From assembly GCA_022599775.1 (NCBI GenBank), contig JAHZLQ010000048.1:1-64000 (forward strand): 64,000 nt of DNA, given 5' to 3'. Below, in pieces: positions 32,883 through 45,632 of the stretch. A program made the translations under genes and the position numbers. The stretch comes from Gammaproteobacteria bacterium. GTDB lineage: Bacteria; Pseudomonadota; Gammaproteobacteria; Nevskiales; Nevskiaceae. Within the stretch, counting starts at the first letter, position 1, and the number at the start of each line of letters is the position of its first letter. Below the pieces are notes generated by a model. That model searched no databases. It saw only the letters and a program-made list of their open reading frames with translations, and was not told the origin of the DNA.

Positions 32883-33088
32883 TAAGGCAAATCGGGCAGC
32901 CCGAAGCGGCGCCGCACCTCATTGTTCTCGGTGACACGGCCGGCAACGCTGTCAGCCCCCCCCTCCTCGATGTCTTGGATAATCGACGCCTCGTAAACGA
33001 GGTCTTTCCAATCCGCGCCCTCCGGAAGACGGTCAATCAGCGCATGGGCCTGCTGCTTGAAGTTGGGGGCGGGATTCGTGTTCGGCAT
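32882..33088 (-). CDS. Antitoxin of the RelE/ParE-type pair
   Basis: 68 aa from the ATG at 33088, which has a good ribosome-binding site (GAGGA). The sequence (AHALIDRLPEGADWKDLVYEAS, then DIEEGGADSVAGRVTENNEVRRRFG) matches small antitoxins that often precede ParE-like toxins and end with a GRxxxxxEVRRRFG tail. It has no obvious ribbon-helix-helix start. It should neutralise the toxin by direct binding and is coupled to it by a TAATG overlap. Confidence 0.85.
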   Translation of the reverse strand: MPNTNPAPNFKQQAHALIDRLPEGADWKDLVYEASIIQDIEEGGADSVAGRVTENNEVRRRFGLPDLP

Positions 33089-33261
33089 GGCGATGTCCTC
33101 GAAAACAGTGTGCAAATTAGCCGCAAAGCCGCGAATTTGCGGTGACATGATACTGGGTGTTTGACGAGTCCCCCTGAACCTACTCCTTGGGTAAGATCTC
33201 ATCAATGATCTCGATTGTCGTGGCCAAGTTTTTCGGACACGCTGATAGGGTAGTTGAGAGG

Positions 33262-33594
33262 TTATGCAGCTTGAGGAAGTCGCTCGAAGTCAGTAGGCGA
33301 GCGATACCCCAGCGTTGAATGCAGTCGGACGGTGTTGTAGAAACCGACGATGTAGTCAGTGACTCGTTTCCATGACCGCGGCCAGATGTCGGCCACTGGC
33401 AAACTGTCCCGGCTGTCGGTGGCGTGGATGAACTTGCGTCGCCAGCGGGCTTTGAGCCCATGACGCCGCGTCAGTGTGCGGACCCGATGGCGGCTCAGGC
33501 AGATGCCTTGGTTCCGCAGGGCAGCGCATACCCGGCGGCTGTCATCATTGCCGCTCTGGGTCTCGTTCCTCGTCGCGGGGTGCTCTCTCCCCCA
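33262..33594 (-). pseudogene. Internally deleted IS3-family transposase (OrfB) remnant
   Basis: One minus-strand frame reads DDSRRVCAALRNQGICLSRH, RVRTLTRRHGLKARWRRKFI and HATDSRDSLPVADI. These are the N-terminal HTH_21 region of IS3-family OrfB (normally ...YGSRRVxAxL...). It then jumps directly to RSWKRVTDYIVGFYNTVRLH and STLGYRSPTDFERLPQAA plus stop, the extreme C-terminus. The rve integrase core with its DDE residues (about 150 aa) is missing, as is orfA. A GTGTCCG-containing string beyond the stop (about 33220-33245) may be the old terminal inverted repeat; the other end was not found. It is non-functional. Confidence 0.82.
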
Positions 33595-33625
33595 TCAACG
33601 TGTTCGAAATCATTGGACCACAACG

Positions 33626-34219
33626 CTATCCGAAATCGCCGATCGACCGAAGCTGACGCATCACGATTTCGAGTTTTTCGAGCGAATCGTCGCACTCCAG
33701 GATGCGCTGCTTGGCCGCCAGCGGCAGTGGCAGGATTTCCGCCAGACGGTGCGCGACCCAGGCCGCGTCGTCCAGCCGGTGCGGCATCGGCACCATGCCG
33801 ACGCCGACTTCATTGATCAGCCGCTGCAACAGCAGCGGCGCCAGTAAATGGTCTTCGGGAACGGCAATGGGCGCCTCGGTATTCAGCCACTCGACCTGGG
33901 CATGGATCAGACCGTCTGCCGCCACCCGCCGTTCGAGAATGCGGAAACGGGTATCGCCGCGCGCAAGCAGATTGAACAGGCCCGGCGACAGTTCTTCTCG
34001 CTCCACCACGCTGGCGCTGCATCCGATGGTGTGCGGAACAGCCGGTTCGCCGGCCTCGCGTCCATCCAGAATCAGGCAGACGCCGAACCCGGAGCCGGTA
34101 CGCAGGCACTCCCGTGTCATCTCCACGTAGCGGGGCTCGAAAATTCGCAGCGGCAGGCGCCCATCGGGATACAGGACGGTGCCCAGCGGAAAGATCGGCA
34201 GTTCCTGCGGCTGATTCAA
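33626..34219 (-). CDS. Lon substrate-binding-domain (LonN/ASCH-like) protein
   Basis: 197 aa from a TTG at 34219, chosen because GGAG lies 6 nt upstream and the protein then starts NQPQELPIFPLGTVLYPDGRLPLRIFEPRY, the usual N-terminus; a GTG at 34273 gives 215 aa. It is the stand-alone version of the N-terminal domain of Lon protease, without ATPase or protease parts. Its role is unknown; it may bind unfolded substrates or peptides. It lies 105 bp downstream of gyrA on the same strand and ends 31 bp from the transposase remnant. Confidence 0.9.
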   Translation of the reverse strand: MNQPQELPIFPLGTVLYPDGRLPLRIFEPRYVEMTRECLRTGSGFGVCLILDGREAGEPAVPHTIGCSASVVEREELSPGLFNLLARGDTRFRILERRVAADGLIHAQVEWLNTEAPIAVPEDHLLAPLLLQRLINEVGVGMVPMPHRLDDAAWVAHRLAEILPLPLAAKQRILECDDSLEKLEIVMRQLRSIGDFG

Positions 34220-34276
34220 TACTGGCTCCGATGCTCCGGCAATCCATGATATTCGACGGTCGCCTGAAAACACGAC

Positions 34277-34293
34277 GGGCGAAGCCTGCGCCC
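34277..34293 (-). terminator. Possible weak terminator after gyrA
   Basis: On the minus strand GGGCG-CAGGCTT-CGCCC forms a 5-bp GC stem, extendable with neighbouring G/C, followed within 10 nt by GTTTTC. Short stem and short T-run make it weak; it sits 30 bp after the gyrA stop and ahead of the LonN-like gene. Confidence 0.35.
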
Positions 34294-34324
34294 CGCCCGC
34301 CCTCGAATCAGATCGGCGAGGATC

Positions 34325-37060
<2,736 letters not shown>

Positions 37061-37370
37061 TATTTTTTGGCGTGCACTGGCCCCGCGAGGCTGCGGAAGC
37101 TCTTGTCGTTAAAAGGAAAGCGCCACCCCGGCGCCGTGCTCAATTCTACCATGCCGGGGACCCGGATCGGGACCTTGGGAACCGGATAAGCCCCCGTTTG
37201 AAATTGGCTGCTACGGAAATTTGGCCAGTAATCGGCGAAACTCACCAAGCATTCGCTGGACGCTCGTGTGCACCGCCTCAATATTTCGATAAATTTTATT
37301 GAAATCATGGGCTTGTGATTTGGCACGATGCATGTTTCCTGATTCCCAACTTCACCTGGAAACTCTGCTG
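37061..37370. other. Divergent intergenic region between gyrA and the repeat lipoprotein
   Basis: 310 bp without a gene. On the minus strand, GGTAGAATTG (TAGAAT at 37148-37143) could be the gyrA -10 element, but no good -35 sits 16-18 bp away. The plus-strand part is AT-rich near 37270-37320 (AATATTTCGATAAATTTTATTGAAATC), a likely promoter zone for the lipoprotein gene. Confidence 0.4.
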
Positions 37371-38051
37371 ATGCGCGTACTCACCATCCCCGCCTTCATC
37401 CTGGCCGCCTTACTCAGCGCGTGCATCATCGTGGTCGGCGACGATGGCGGCTCGCCGGGGCACTGGGACGACGATGGGCACTCCACGGTGAATCGCGCGA
37501 TCCGCATCGGCGAGGCGCAAACGGTGGGCGACCTCGACAGCGTCAATGGTTCGATCGAACTCGGTGACCGCAGCGTCGCCGAGTCGGTGGAGACCGTGAA
37601 CGGCTCGATTCGCATCGGCGACGACGTGGTCGTGGACAGCATCGAGTCCGTGAACGGAAACGTCCGGGCTGGAATGAATCTGCGGGTCGCCGAAGACATC
37701 GAGACGGTCAATGGCAGCCTTGAACTCGCGGCCGGGACACGCATCGGCGGCGGCATTGATGCCGTCAATGGCAACATCGTGATGACGCAGACTCGGCTCG
37801 AAGGCGAGATCAGCACCGTCGGCAGCGATATCGACACCGGGCGCAATTCATGGATCGGCAGCATCACCGTGGAAGAGTCACAGGGCTGGCAGAGTGGGCG
37901 TTCGCACCGCCCGCGCATCGTGATCGGCCCGGGCACCGTGGTCGGCGCTCTGCACTTCGAGCATGCGGTGGACCTGTATGTCCATGAGAGCGCCGAAACC
38001 GGCACGATCCACGGCGCGACGGCGCAGATCTACAGCGGCGACTCGCCCTGA
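37371..38051 (+). CDS. Lipoprotein with tandem SVNGSI-type repeats
   Basis: 226 aa from the ATG at 37371. A lipoprotein signal peptide (RVLTIPAFILAALLSAC) ends in a lipobox, followed by acidic IIVVGDDGG. Residues about 55-165 contain some five to six repeats of 20-22 residues with the core (S/T)(V/I)(E/D)(S/T)VNGSI.(I/L)....V, for example DLDSVNGSIELG, SVETVNGSIRIG, SIESVNGNVRAG, DIETVNGSLELA and GIDAVNGNIVM. Such regular hydrophobic/polar alternation suggests a right-handed beta-helix or bactofilin/DUF4097-like solenoid. No enzymatic motif is visible. It overlaps the 3' end of convergent tilS by 22 bp. Confidence 0.85.
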   Translation: MRVLTIPAFILAALLSACIIVVGDDGGSPGHWDDDGHSTVNRAIRIGEAQTVGDLDSVNGSIELGDRSVAESVETVNGSIRIGDDVVVDSIESVNGNVRAGMNLRVAEDIETVNGSLELAAGTRIGGGIDAVNGNIVMTQTRLEGEISTVGSDIDTGRNSWIGSITVEESQGWQSGRSHRPRIVIGPGTVVGALHFEHAVDLYVHESAETGTIHGATAQIYSGDSP

Positions 38052-39370
38052 GTCGGGGCACCGCGACGCCAAACCAGCTGCATGCCGGACTGCGCCAATC
38101 GGCCGCGGAATGATTCGCTGATCCAGCGATCGGCCACGGCGACGAGTTCGCCGTCTAGCCACAGCAGCGGCGTACGCTGCCGTTCCCACGGCGGTGTGGC
38201 CGACTCCTGAAACAGATTCTTGAGACTGCGCGTGTGTGCGGCTCCGCTGGGACGCAGACGCTCGCCGCCGCGGGCAAAGCTGACCGTCAGCCGGCAGTCG
38301 TCCGGCACAGGATTGAATTCCAGGAATCCGCAGCCCGGCGGAAGCCTCAGCGCCTCACGTCCATCCCATTCGCAGGTCCAGGCGCCCGGCATCGGCAGAC
38401 CGGGGATCAGGTGGATCGCGTCGCGATAGCGCCGCAGCTCATAGGCACCCAAAGTGACGACCGGTGCGGCGTCTTGCGCCGCCCGCAACAACTCGCGGCC
38501 GATCACCGGCCAGATGCTGGCATCCGGCATTGGCACTCCCTGCCGACGCAGCCACAAACGCAGGGCGTTGCGACGGCGCGGTTCACTCAGCGCCAGACTG
38601 GCGCGTACCGATGGCTGGCCGTCGATGGTCAGGCCTTCAAGATCGATGCTGGCGAGATCGTTCAGCAAGGCTTGAGTCTCGGCGGCCAGATGCGCGGTAC
38701 GTGCAAGTGCGCCCTCGGCTTGCGGCCAGCGCTGCAGAATGGCCGGCCAAAGCCGAGATCTGACGGCGACACGATCATAGCGATCGTCTTCATTGTGCGG
38801 ATCGTCGACCCAGGTCAGTCGCCGTTGCCGCGCGTAGGCCTCGATGACGGATCGAGGCGTGGCCAGTAGCGGGCGCCACACGTGGAAATGCGCCCGGCCC
38901 GACCACGGCTGCATCGCCGCAAGTCCGGAGATGCCGGTTCCCCGGAACAATCGCAACAGCAGCGTTTCAGCCTGATCGGCGCGATGATGCGCCAGGGCCA
39001 GTACATCGCCGGGATTCAGAACGCCTTCGAACGCCGCGTATCGCGCGTGCCGCGCCGCGCCTTCCGGGCCTTCGGCCGACGCTTGATCGACCGCGACGGG
39101 TTCGACCTGCGCCGCTACGCCCAATCGCTCGCAACTGCGCTCACAGAAGCTCGCCCAGTCGTCGGCGGCGGCTTGCAGACCATGATGCACATGGATCGCG
39201 CGCAAGCGGCCGCCCAGAGCGTCACCGAAGCGCTCGTGCAGGATGTGCAGCAAGGCGATCGAGTCGCGTCCGCCACTGAGTCCAAGCCAGAGACAGCCAC
39301 CCCGATCAAGCGCCGCGACGGCCTCGTCGAACGCCAGCAGGTCCAGCGTCTCGGTCCCCGCCGCGTTCAC
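38030..39370 (-). CDS. tilS: tRNA(Ile)-lysidine synthase
   Basis: 446 aa from a GTG at 39370 that overlaps the accA stop as GTGA. The same frame is open further upstream inside accA, but that part is only the shadow of acc[17 protein letters not shown] is the PP-loop ATP-pyrophosphatase motif (SGGxDS); [44 protein letters not shown] and RPLL are TilS hallmarks, and a TilS C-terminal domain follows. It converts C34 of tRNA-Ile2 to lysidine so that AUA is read. It is last in the long operon after accA, as in E. coli and Pseudomonas. Confidence 0.96.
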   Translation of the reverse strand: MNAAGTETLDLLAFDEAVAALDRGGCLWLGLSGGRDSIALLHILHERFGDALGGRLRAIHVHHGLQAAADDWASFCERSCERLGVAAQVEPVAVDQASAEGPEGAARHARYAAFEGVLNPGDVLALAHHRADQAETLLLRLFRGTGISGLAAMQPWSGRAHFHVWRPLLATPRSVIEAYARQRRLTWVDDPHNEDDRYDRVAVRSRLWPAILQRWPQAEGALARTAHLAAETQALLNDLASIDLEGLTIDGQPSVRASLALSEPRRRNALRLWLRRQGVPMPDASIWPVIGRELLRAAQDAAPVVTLGAYELRRYRDAIHLIPGLPMPGAWTCEWDGREALRLPPGCGFLEFNPVPDDCRLTVSFARGGERLRPSGAAHTRSLKNLFQESATPPWERQRTPLLWLDGELVAVADRWISESFRGRLAQSGMQLVWRRGAPTQGESPL

Positions 39371-40326
39371 ACGGTCTCGAAGACTCCGTAACCGAGCAGG
39401 CGCTGATAACGGTCGGCCAGGAGTTGCGTCATCGGCACGCGTCCCAAGCGGTCCAGGGATTCGATCAGGCGCGCCTGCAGATCTTCGAACATCACTGCGC
39501 TGTCGCGATGCGCGCCGCCCAGCGGCTCGGTGGCAATTTCGTCGATCAGGCCGAGCCCCTTGAGGTCCGGCGCGGTCAGTTTCATCGCCTCGGCCGCATC
39601 CTTGGCACGGTCGGCTTTCTTGAAAAGGATCGAGGCACAGCCTTCGGGCGAGATCACCGAGTAGATGCTGTACTGGAGCATGATCAGGTGATCGCAGACG
39701 CCGATTGCGAGCGCGCCGCCCGATCCGCCTTCGCCGATCACGGTGGCGACCACCGGCGTGCGCAGGTTCGACAGCTCGAACAGGTTGCGTGCAATCGCCT
39801 CGGACTGGTTGCGTTCTTCGGCGGAGATGCCCGGATAGGCGCCGGGGGTGTCGATGAAGGTCAGCACCGGCAGACTGAAACGCTCCGCCATCTTCATCAG
39901 GCGCAGCGCCTTGCGGTAACCCTCGGGCCGCGGCATGCCGAAGTTGCGGCGAATGCGCTCCTTGGCGTCGCGTCCCTTCTGCTGGCCGATCACCACCACC
40001 GGACGGCCGTCCAGGCGGGCCACGCCGGAAACGATGGCGGGATCGTCGAACACCGCACGGTCGCCGTGCAGCTCCTCGAAATCCGTGAACAGCGCGCGGA
40101 AGTAATCCATCGAATACGGCCGCATCGGATGGCGCGCGACCTGCGCGACCTGCCATGGCGTCAAGCTGGAGAAAATCTGTTCAGTCAGCGTACGGCTCTT
40201 CTCTTCCAGCCGTGAAATCTCCTCGGACAGGCTGACCTCCGAGCCGCTGGACATAAAGCGCAATTCTTCGATCTTCTGTTGCAGCTCGGCAATCGGCTGT
40301 TCGAAATCGAGATAGTTGAGATTCAT
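39367..40326 (-). CDS. accA: Acetyl-CoA carboxylase carboxyltransferase subunit alpha
   Basis: 319 aa from the ATG at 40326 ([22 protein letters not shown], the standard N-terminus). The carboxyltransferase signatures [38 protein letters not shown] and [13 protein letters not shown] are present. With AccD it transfers CO2 from carboxybiotin to acetyl-CoA, the committing step of fatty-acid synthesis. It begins 22 bp after dnaE and overlaps tilS; dnaE-accA-tilS is a conserved gammaproteobacterial order. Confidence 0.98.
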   Translation of the reverse strand: MNLNYLDFEQPIAELQQKIEELRFMSSGSEVSLSEEISRLEEKSRTLTEQIFSSLTPWQVAQVARHPMRPYSMDYFRALFTDFEELHGDRAVFDDPAIVSGVARLDGRPVVVIGQQKGRDAKERIRRNFGMPRPEGYRKALRLMKMAERFSLPVLTFIDTPGAYPGISAEERNQSEAIARNLFELSNLRTPVVATVIGEGGSGGALAIGVCDHLIMLQYSIYSVISPEGCASILFKKADRAKDAAEAMKLTAPDLKGLGLIDEIATEPLGGAHRDSAVMFEDLQARLIESLDRLGRVPMTQLLADRYQRLLGYGVFETV

Positions 40327-40348
40327 GAAACCTGTATTCCCCTGCAAT

Positions 40349-43300
40349 TCATTCGTCGGCCTGGACAGCCGATCGGTAACTGACCTGGATACCCTCATCG
40401 CCCACCAGCGCCTTCAGCGCTCCAAGCCCTTCCTCGGTGGGCACCACTCGCCACGCCGGCGGGAAATCCAGCATACCCTGTGCGCTGCCATTCAAATACT
40501 GTAAGGAAATCCCGCAGCCACTGCCCACTCGAATCGGGCGAAGCGCGGCTTCCAGCGCATCGACGTCCACGGCACGTCCACGCGGCCAGGTGATCATCAG
40601 GCGGTCCGCGAAACGGCCGGAGGCCTGGTCCAGATCCCAGATCTCATCGGCGCGAATCTGGTGGCCGCCGGTATACTCATCCGGCGAAACCCGGCCGTAG
40701 ACGAACACCAGCGTGTCCTTGCGCAAACGTTCCAGATACCGCGTCCATTGTTCCTCGGACAGCGGCACGCTGATCTGGGCGGTGCGGTCGTCCAGGGTCA
40801 GCACGCCACGACGACCGAACTTGCGCAGGTCCACCAGCCACGCACCCGCCACTACCTTGGGTCCGCGCCGGTAGCGCGGTCGCTCGCCTTCTTCGCTCGG
40901 CAGCGGCGTATCGGGACACAGCGCGATCAGCTCCTTGAGCGTGCCGCTGGCGATCTGGCTGATCATCTCGCGATAGGTCTCCACCGGGTGCCCGGAGAGG
41001 TAAAACCCGAGCACGTCCCGTTCCTTGGCCAAGCGCTCGCGCTGACTGCAGTCCTCCAGCGTCGGCAGTTCGATGGCCGGCCCTGCCGATGGCGCGTCCA
41101 GGCCGAACATGTCGACCTGACCCACGTCGGCGGCGCTGCCGGCCTGCTCGGCGTAACTCAGCGCGCGCGGCAACTGCGCGATCAGACTCGGCCGGTTCGG
41201 GCCGAGCGCGTCCAGGGCGCCGGCATTGATCAGCGCTTCGAGCACACGCTTGTTGGCGCGGCGTGTGTCGATGCGGCGGCAGAAATCCAGCAGATCGGTG
41301 TAGGGGCCGTTGGCCTCGCGTTCGTTGACGATACCTTCGATCGCGCCCTCGCCAGCGCCACGCACGGCACCGAGGCCATAGCGCACGGCGCCGTCCTCGA
41401 CGGTGAAACGAAAGCGCGAACGATTGATGTCCGGCGGACGGATTTCGACGCCCATGTTCGCGCACTCGTCAATCATCATGACGATGGTGTCGGTCTTGAA
41501 CATTTCCGCCGACAGCACGGCACACATGAACTCGGCCGGGTAATGCGTCTTCAGCCAGGCCGTCTGGTAGGACACCAGCGCATAGGCGGTCGCGTGCGAC
41601 TTGTTGAAACCGTAACCGGCGAAGCGCTCCATCAGGTCGAAGATTTCGTCGGCCTTCTCGGCCGGCAGGCCGTCCTTGGCTGCACCGTCGCGGAAGATCG
41701 CGCGGTGCTTGACCATCTCCTCGACCTTCTTCTTGCCCATGGCCCGGCGCAGCAGGTCGGCACCGCCAAGCGTGTAGCCGCCGACGATCTGCGCCATCTG
41801 CATGACCTGCTCCTGGTAGACCATGATGCCGTAGGTTTCCTCCAGCACCGGCTCCACGCGCGGGTCCGGATACTCCACGGGTTCGCGGCCGTGCTTGCGC
41901 GCCACGAAGCTGGGGATCAGGTCCATCGGACCGGGCCGGTACAGTGCACCCAGGGCGATCAGGTCCTCGAAACGGTCTGGCTTGGCGTCCTTGAGCATGC
42001 GTTGCATGCCGGGCGATTCGAACTGGAACACCGCGATCGTCTTGGCGCGCTTGAACAGCTCGTAGGTGGGCGCGTCGTCGAGCGGCAGTTGCGCGATGTC
42101 CAGCGGTGCCTCGCCGGTGCCGCGACGCGCATTGATCATGCGCACCGCCCAGTCGATGATCGTCAGCGTACGCAGACCGAGAAAGTCGAACTTCACCAGC
42201 CCGACGGATTCGAGATCCTTCATGTCGAACTGGGTGACCACACCCTCGCTTTCCGGGTCCTTGTACAGGGGCGCGTAGTCGGTCAGCGGTCCCGGCGCGA
42301 TGACCACGCCACCAGCGTGCTTGCCGACATTGCGCGCCAGGCCTTCAAGCAACAGGCCCAGATCGAGGATCGCCTTGACGTCATCTTCCTGGTACGCCTG
42401 CTGCACCTCGGGAATCGTCTGCAGCGCGTATTCGAGTTCGGTACAGCCGTGGTCCTGGGCTTCGGACTTGTAGGCCGGGATGCCGGGGATCATCTTGGCG
42501 ATACGGTCGCCGAAGCCGTGGGAATGCCCGAGCACACGCGTGGCATCACGCACCACGGCGCGCGCCGCCATCGAGCCGTAGGTGATGATCTGGCTGACCA
42601 GATCCCGGCCGTACTTGCGCGTCACATAGTCGATCACGCGGTCGCGGCCTTCCATGCAGAAGTCCACGTCGAAGTCCGGCATCGACACACGTTCCGGATT
42701 CAGGAAGCGCTCGAACAGCAGCTTGTACGGAATCGGGTCGAGGTCGGTGATGCCCAGCGAGTACGCCACCAGCGAGCCGGCGCCCGAGCCACGTCCGGGG
42801 CCCACCGGCACGCCGTTGTCCTTGCCCCATTGAATGAAGTCGGCAACGATCAGGAAGTAGCCGGGGAAGCCCATCGACTCGATGATTCCCAGCTCGTAAT
42901 CCAGGCGCGCACGGTACGAGGCTTCGTCGTGACCTTCGGCCGGACCATGCGCGGCGAGCCGCCGGCTCAGGCCGGCGTGGGTTTGCTTGCTGAGGTGCTC
43001 ATTGACGGTTTCGCCGGGGTCGACCGGGAAGTCCGGCAGGTAGTTGACCCCGAAAGTGAACGACACCGAACAGCGCCGCGCGATCTCCACGCTGTTGGCC
43101 AGCGCTTCCGGCATATCCGAAAACAGTCCCGCCATTTCGTCCGCAGACTTGAGATACTGCTCTTCGCTGTAATCCTGCGTGCGACGCGGATCGCTCAGGG
43201 TGCGGCCCTGGTTGATGCAGACCCGCGCCTCGTGAACCTCGAAGTCTTCGCGTCGCAAAAAGCGTACGTCGTTGGTGGCGACGAGCGGCACACCATGCAG

Positions 43301-43900
43301 GCGCGACAGTGCCGCGGCGGCCTGGGTGTGGCGCTCGTCGTGCTCGCGCCGGCAGCGCTGCACCGCCAGATAGAGCCGGTCACCAAACCAGCTTCGCCAT
43401 TCGGCAAGGTACTGCTCGGCTTCGGTCACCTGTCCACGCAACAACGCGGTGCCGATCTCGGAATGAGGCCCACACAGTACGATCACGCCCTCGTTCCACT
43501 GCGCGAAACGTTCGCGGGCGACCGTCGTGGCGAGCTTGCTCTTGCCCTCGGTGTAGGCCGACGACACCAGCTTGACGATATTGCCGTAGCCCACGGAATT
43601 CTGTGCCAGCAAAATCACACGGCTGGGCACGCCATCGGATTCGACCAGCACCTCGGCGCCGATGACCGGCTTGATCCCGGCACTTTCCGCGGATTTGTAG
43701 AACTTCACCATCACGAACAGATTGTTCAGATCGGTGATGGCGATCGCCGGAAAGCCCAGTTCGGCGGTGCGCGCGGCCAGCGTCTGCAGGCGATCGTCCG
43801 GCGTCTTGCGCTTGACCGGTTCGACTCGAATGATGCCATCCACCAAGGAGTACTCGGTGTGCAGCGACAGATGCACGAAGCCGGGATTCGCTTCCGACAT
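40349..43900 (-). CDS. dnaE: DNA polymerase III subunit alpha
   Basis: 1183 aa from the ATG at 43900 (a TTG four codons earlier overlaps the rnhB stop). The N-terminal PHP domain ([25 protein letters not shown]) leads into the C-family polymerase core, with [23 protein letters not shown] and the catalytic [20 protein letters not shown]. Fingers, an HhH region ([22 protein letters not shown]) and a C-terminal OB fold follow. It is the replicative polymerase of the DnaE1 class. It starts 4 bp after rnhB. Confidence 0.98.
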   Translation of the reverse strand: MSEANPGFVHLSLHTEYSLVDGIIRVEPVKRKTPDDRLQTLAARTAELGFPAIAITDLNNLFVMVKFYKSAESAGIKPVIGAEVLVESDGVPSRVILLAQNSVGYGNIVKLVSSAYTEGKSKLATTVARERFAQWNEGVIVLCGPHSEIGTALLRGQVTEAEQYLAEWRSWFGDRLYLAVQRCRREHDERHTQAAAALSRLHGVPLVATNDVRFLRREDFEVHEARVCINQGRTLSDPRRTQDYSEEQYLKSADEMAGLFSDMPEALANSVEIARRCSVSFTFGVNYLPDFPVDPGETVNEHLSKQTHAGLSRRLAAHGPAEGHDEASYRARLDYELGIIESMGFPGYFLIVADFIQWGKDNGVPVGPGRGSGAGSLVAYSLGITDLDPIPYKLLFERFLNPERVSMPDFDVDFCMEGRDRVIDYVTRKYGRDLVSQIITYGSMAARAVVRDATRVLGHSHGFGDRIAKMIPGIPAYKSEAQDHGCTELEYALQTIPEVQQAYQEDDVKAILDLGLLLEGLARNVGKHAGGVVIAPGPLTDYAPLYKDPESEGVVTQFDMKDLESVGLVKFDFLGLRTLTIIDWAVRMINARRGTGEAPLDIAQLPLDDAPTYELFKRAKTIAVFQFESPGMQRMLKDAKPDRFEDLIALGALYRPGPMDLIPSFVARKHGREPVEYPDPRVEPVLEETYGIMVYQEQVMQMAQIVGGYTLGGADLLRRAMGKKKVEEMVKHRAIFRDGAAKDGLPAEKADEIFDLMERFAGYGFNKSHATAYALVSYQTAWLKTHYPAEFMCAVLSAEMFKTDTIVMMIDECANMGVEIRPPDINRSRFRFTVEDGAVRYGLGAVRGAGEGAIEGIVNEREANGPYTDLLDFCRRIDTRRANKRVLEALINAGALDALGPNRPSLIAQLPRALSYAEQAGSAADVGQVDMFGLDAPSAGPAIELPTLEDCSQRERLAKERDVLGFYLSGHPVETYREMISQIASGTLKELIALCPDTPLPSEEGERPRYRRGPKVVAGAWLVDLRKFGRRGVLTLDDRTAQISVPLSEEQWTRYLERLRKDTLVFVYGRVSPDEYTGGHQIRADEIWDLDQASGRFADRLMITWPRGRAVDVDALEAALRPIRVGSGCGISLQYLNGSAQGMLDFPPAWRVVPTEEGLGALKALVGDEGIQVSYRSAVQADE

Positions 43901-43904
43901 CGCT

Positions 43905-44495
43905 TCAGGCAAGCCGCAGCGAAAGCTGCGCCACCGGCGCGAAGGTGCGGCGATGCACCGGAGTCGCGCCCAGGCGGTTCAGGGCGTCCAGATGCACGCG
44001 CGTGCCATAGCCCTTGTGTGCGGCGAATCCATAGCCTGGATACTCGACATCGAGGCGGCACATTTCGGCGTCCCGGTTGACCTTGGCCAGTATCGAAGCG
44101 GCCATGATGCAGGGATGCAGGGCGTCTCCATCGACCACGGCCTGCGCCGTGCAACCAAGCTTCGGCAGATGCAGGCCATCGACCAGCGCCGAATCCGAGC
44201 GCCTCGACAAGGCTTCCCAGGCGCGCTGCATCGCCAGCAACGAGGCGCGCAGAATGTTGATCGATTCGATCTCGGCGACGCTGGCGCTGGCGACCGCCCA
44301 GGCCTCGGCGCGCGTCACGATCGTCTGCGCGAGACGTTCGCGGGCTTTGGCACTGAGCGCCTTGGAGTCACGCAGACCATCGAACGGATCTCGCTCGTCC
44401 AGAATCACCGCAGCGGCATAGACCGGGCCGGCCAGTGCACCACGACCGGCCTCGTCCAGCCCGGCCACGCAGGCAATACGCGGGCCCGCGCTCAT
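43905..44495 (-). CDS. rnhB: Ribonuclease HII
   Basis: 196 aa. CVAGLDEAGRGALAGPVYAAAVIL carries the DEAGRG acidic pair; LRDSKALSAKARERL and VDGLHLP/VDGDALHPCIMAASILAKVNRD hold the remaining catalytic Asp residues. It nicks RNA-DNA junctions at misincorporated ribonucleotides. Its ATG overlaps the lpxB stop (ATGA). The lpxA-lpxB-rnhB-dnaE order is conserved. Confidence 0.97.
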   Translation of the reverse strand: MSAGPRIACVAGLDEAGRGALAGPVYAAAVILDERDPFDGLRDSKALSAKARERLAQTIVTRAEAWAVASASVAEIESINILRASLLAMQRAWEALSRRSDSALVDGLHLPKLGCTAQAVVDGDALHPCIMAASILAKVNRDAEMCRLDVEYPGYGFAAHKGYGTRVHLDALNRLGATPVHRRTFAPVAQLSLRLA

Positions 44496-45625
44496 GTCAG
44501 CAGCTCCGCAATTGCGGACGCGGCATGCGCAGCGGCGTTGCGGCGCAGTTCGTCGCGTACCGCGTCGAAGGCGTCGGTCTGTTTCTGGGCGGCCACGGGG
44601 TCGTCGATCAGGCGTGAAACGGCGTTGGCAAAGTTCTCACCTGTGGCATCGTCCTGCAACAGCTCATCGACCAGCGGTTCTCGGCACAGCAGATTCGGCA
44701 GGCTGACACGCTCGATCTTGAGCAAGCCGACTTTGCGCAGCAAAAACGCCGTAAACGGCGCCACGCGGTAACCGACAACCATCGGACGCCCCAGCAGCAG
44801 GCACTCCAATGTCGCCGTGCCCGACGCCAGCAGGACCGCCTCGCCAGCGCGCATGGCTTCGCGCGACTGGCCGTCGAGCAGCGTCCAGTTCTGCTGCGGC
44901 GCATGCCCGGCCATGGCCGCCTCGATCAGCGGCCGCAGTGAGGGCTTGGCCACCGGCACCACGAACTGAAGCTGTGGATGGCGTTCGGCCAGGCGCCGCG
45001 CCGCGTCCGCATAGAGCGGCATCAGCATCGACACTTCAGCCTTGCGGCTGCCCGGCAGAACCGCGAGACAGGGCCGCTCGGCCAGACCCAGCGCCGCCCG
45101 GCCCTGAGCCGGCGTCAGCGTCGCGTCGAGCTCGTCCGCCAACGGATGGCCGACATAGGCCACGCGCATCGCGTGCTCGCGATAGAAGTCGGCCTCGAAC
45201 GGGAACAGGCTCAGCATCAGATCGCAGCTTTTGGCGATACCGCGTACGCGGCCCTGCCGCCAGGCCCAGACCGTCGGACTGACGTAGTGCACGGTCTTGA
45301 TGCCCCGCTCGCGCAGTCGCCGCTCCAGCCCCAGATTGAAATCCGGCGCGTCGATGCCGATCAGGCAGTCGGGGCGGTCGTCGCTGAAGCGCGCCACCAG
45401 TTCCGCCCGCAGGCGAAACAGGCGCGGCAGCTCCCTGATCACTTCGGACAGGCCCATCACCGACAGCGCGTCGATGCTCTCGATGGCCTCGCAACCGGCA
45501 GCGATCATGCGCGGCCCGGCAACACCATAAAACCGCGCCTGCGGATAGATTCGACGCAAGGCTTCGATCAGCGAAGCACCGAGAATATCGCCGGAGGTTT
45601 CGCCGGCGACCAGAGCGAATTTCAT
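44492..45625 (-). CDS. lpxB: Lipid-A-disaccharide synthase
   Basis: 377 aa from the ATG at 45625 (MKFALVAGETSGDILGASLIEAL); the open frame upstream crosses GC-rich repeat DNA and is not coding-like. GT19 family signatures FYGVAGPRM, PDFNLGLERRLRERGIKTVHYVSPTVWAWRQ and LLPGSRKAEV are present. It joins UDP-2,3-diacylglucosamine and lipid X to make lipid A disaccharide at the inner membrane. Unlike the tight spacing elsewhere in the operon, 145 bp separates it from lpxA, and an inverted repeat covers its translation start region. Confidence 0.97.
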   Translation of the reverse strand: MKFALVAGETSGDILGASLIEALRRIYPQARFYGVAGPRMIAAGCEAIESIDALSVMGLSEVIRELPRLFRLRAELVARFSDDRPDCLIGIDAPDFNLGLERRLRERGIKTVHYVSPTVWAWRQGRVRGIAKSCDLMLSLFPFEADFYREHAMRVAYVGHPLADELDATLTPAQGRAALGLAERPCLAVLPGSRKAEVSMLMPLYADAARRLAERHPQLQFVVPVAKPSLRPLIEAAMAGHAPQQNWTLLDGQSREAMRAGEAVLLASGTATLECLLLGRPMVVGYRVAPFTAFLLRKVGLLKIERVSLPNLLCREPLVDELLQDDATGENFANAVSRLIDDPVAAQKQTDAFDAVRDELRRNAAAHAASAIAELLT

Positions 45626-45632
45626 GGGTGAA

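Noticed and set aside
33424..33816. A 130-codon plus-strand open frame over the transposase remnant
   Set aside because: The opposite strand carries recognisable IS3 OrfB sequence, so this frame is its shadow.
38030..40156. A 708-codon reading of tilS extending into accA
   Set aside because: The N-terminal 260 codons are a frame-shifted shadow of accA. The GTG at 39370 overlapping the accA stop gives the normal TilS N-terminus.
40661..44080. A 1139-codon open frame on the plus strand opposite dnaE and rnhB
   Set aside because: It is antisense to genes with full catalytic motifs. GC-rich codon bias keeps the opposite strand open. The protein is Arg/His/Gln-rich with no recognisable domain.
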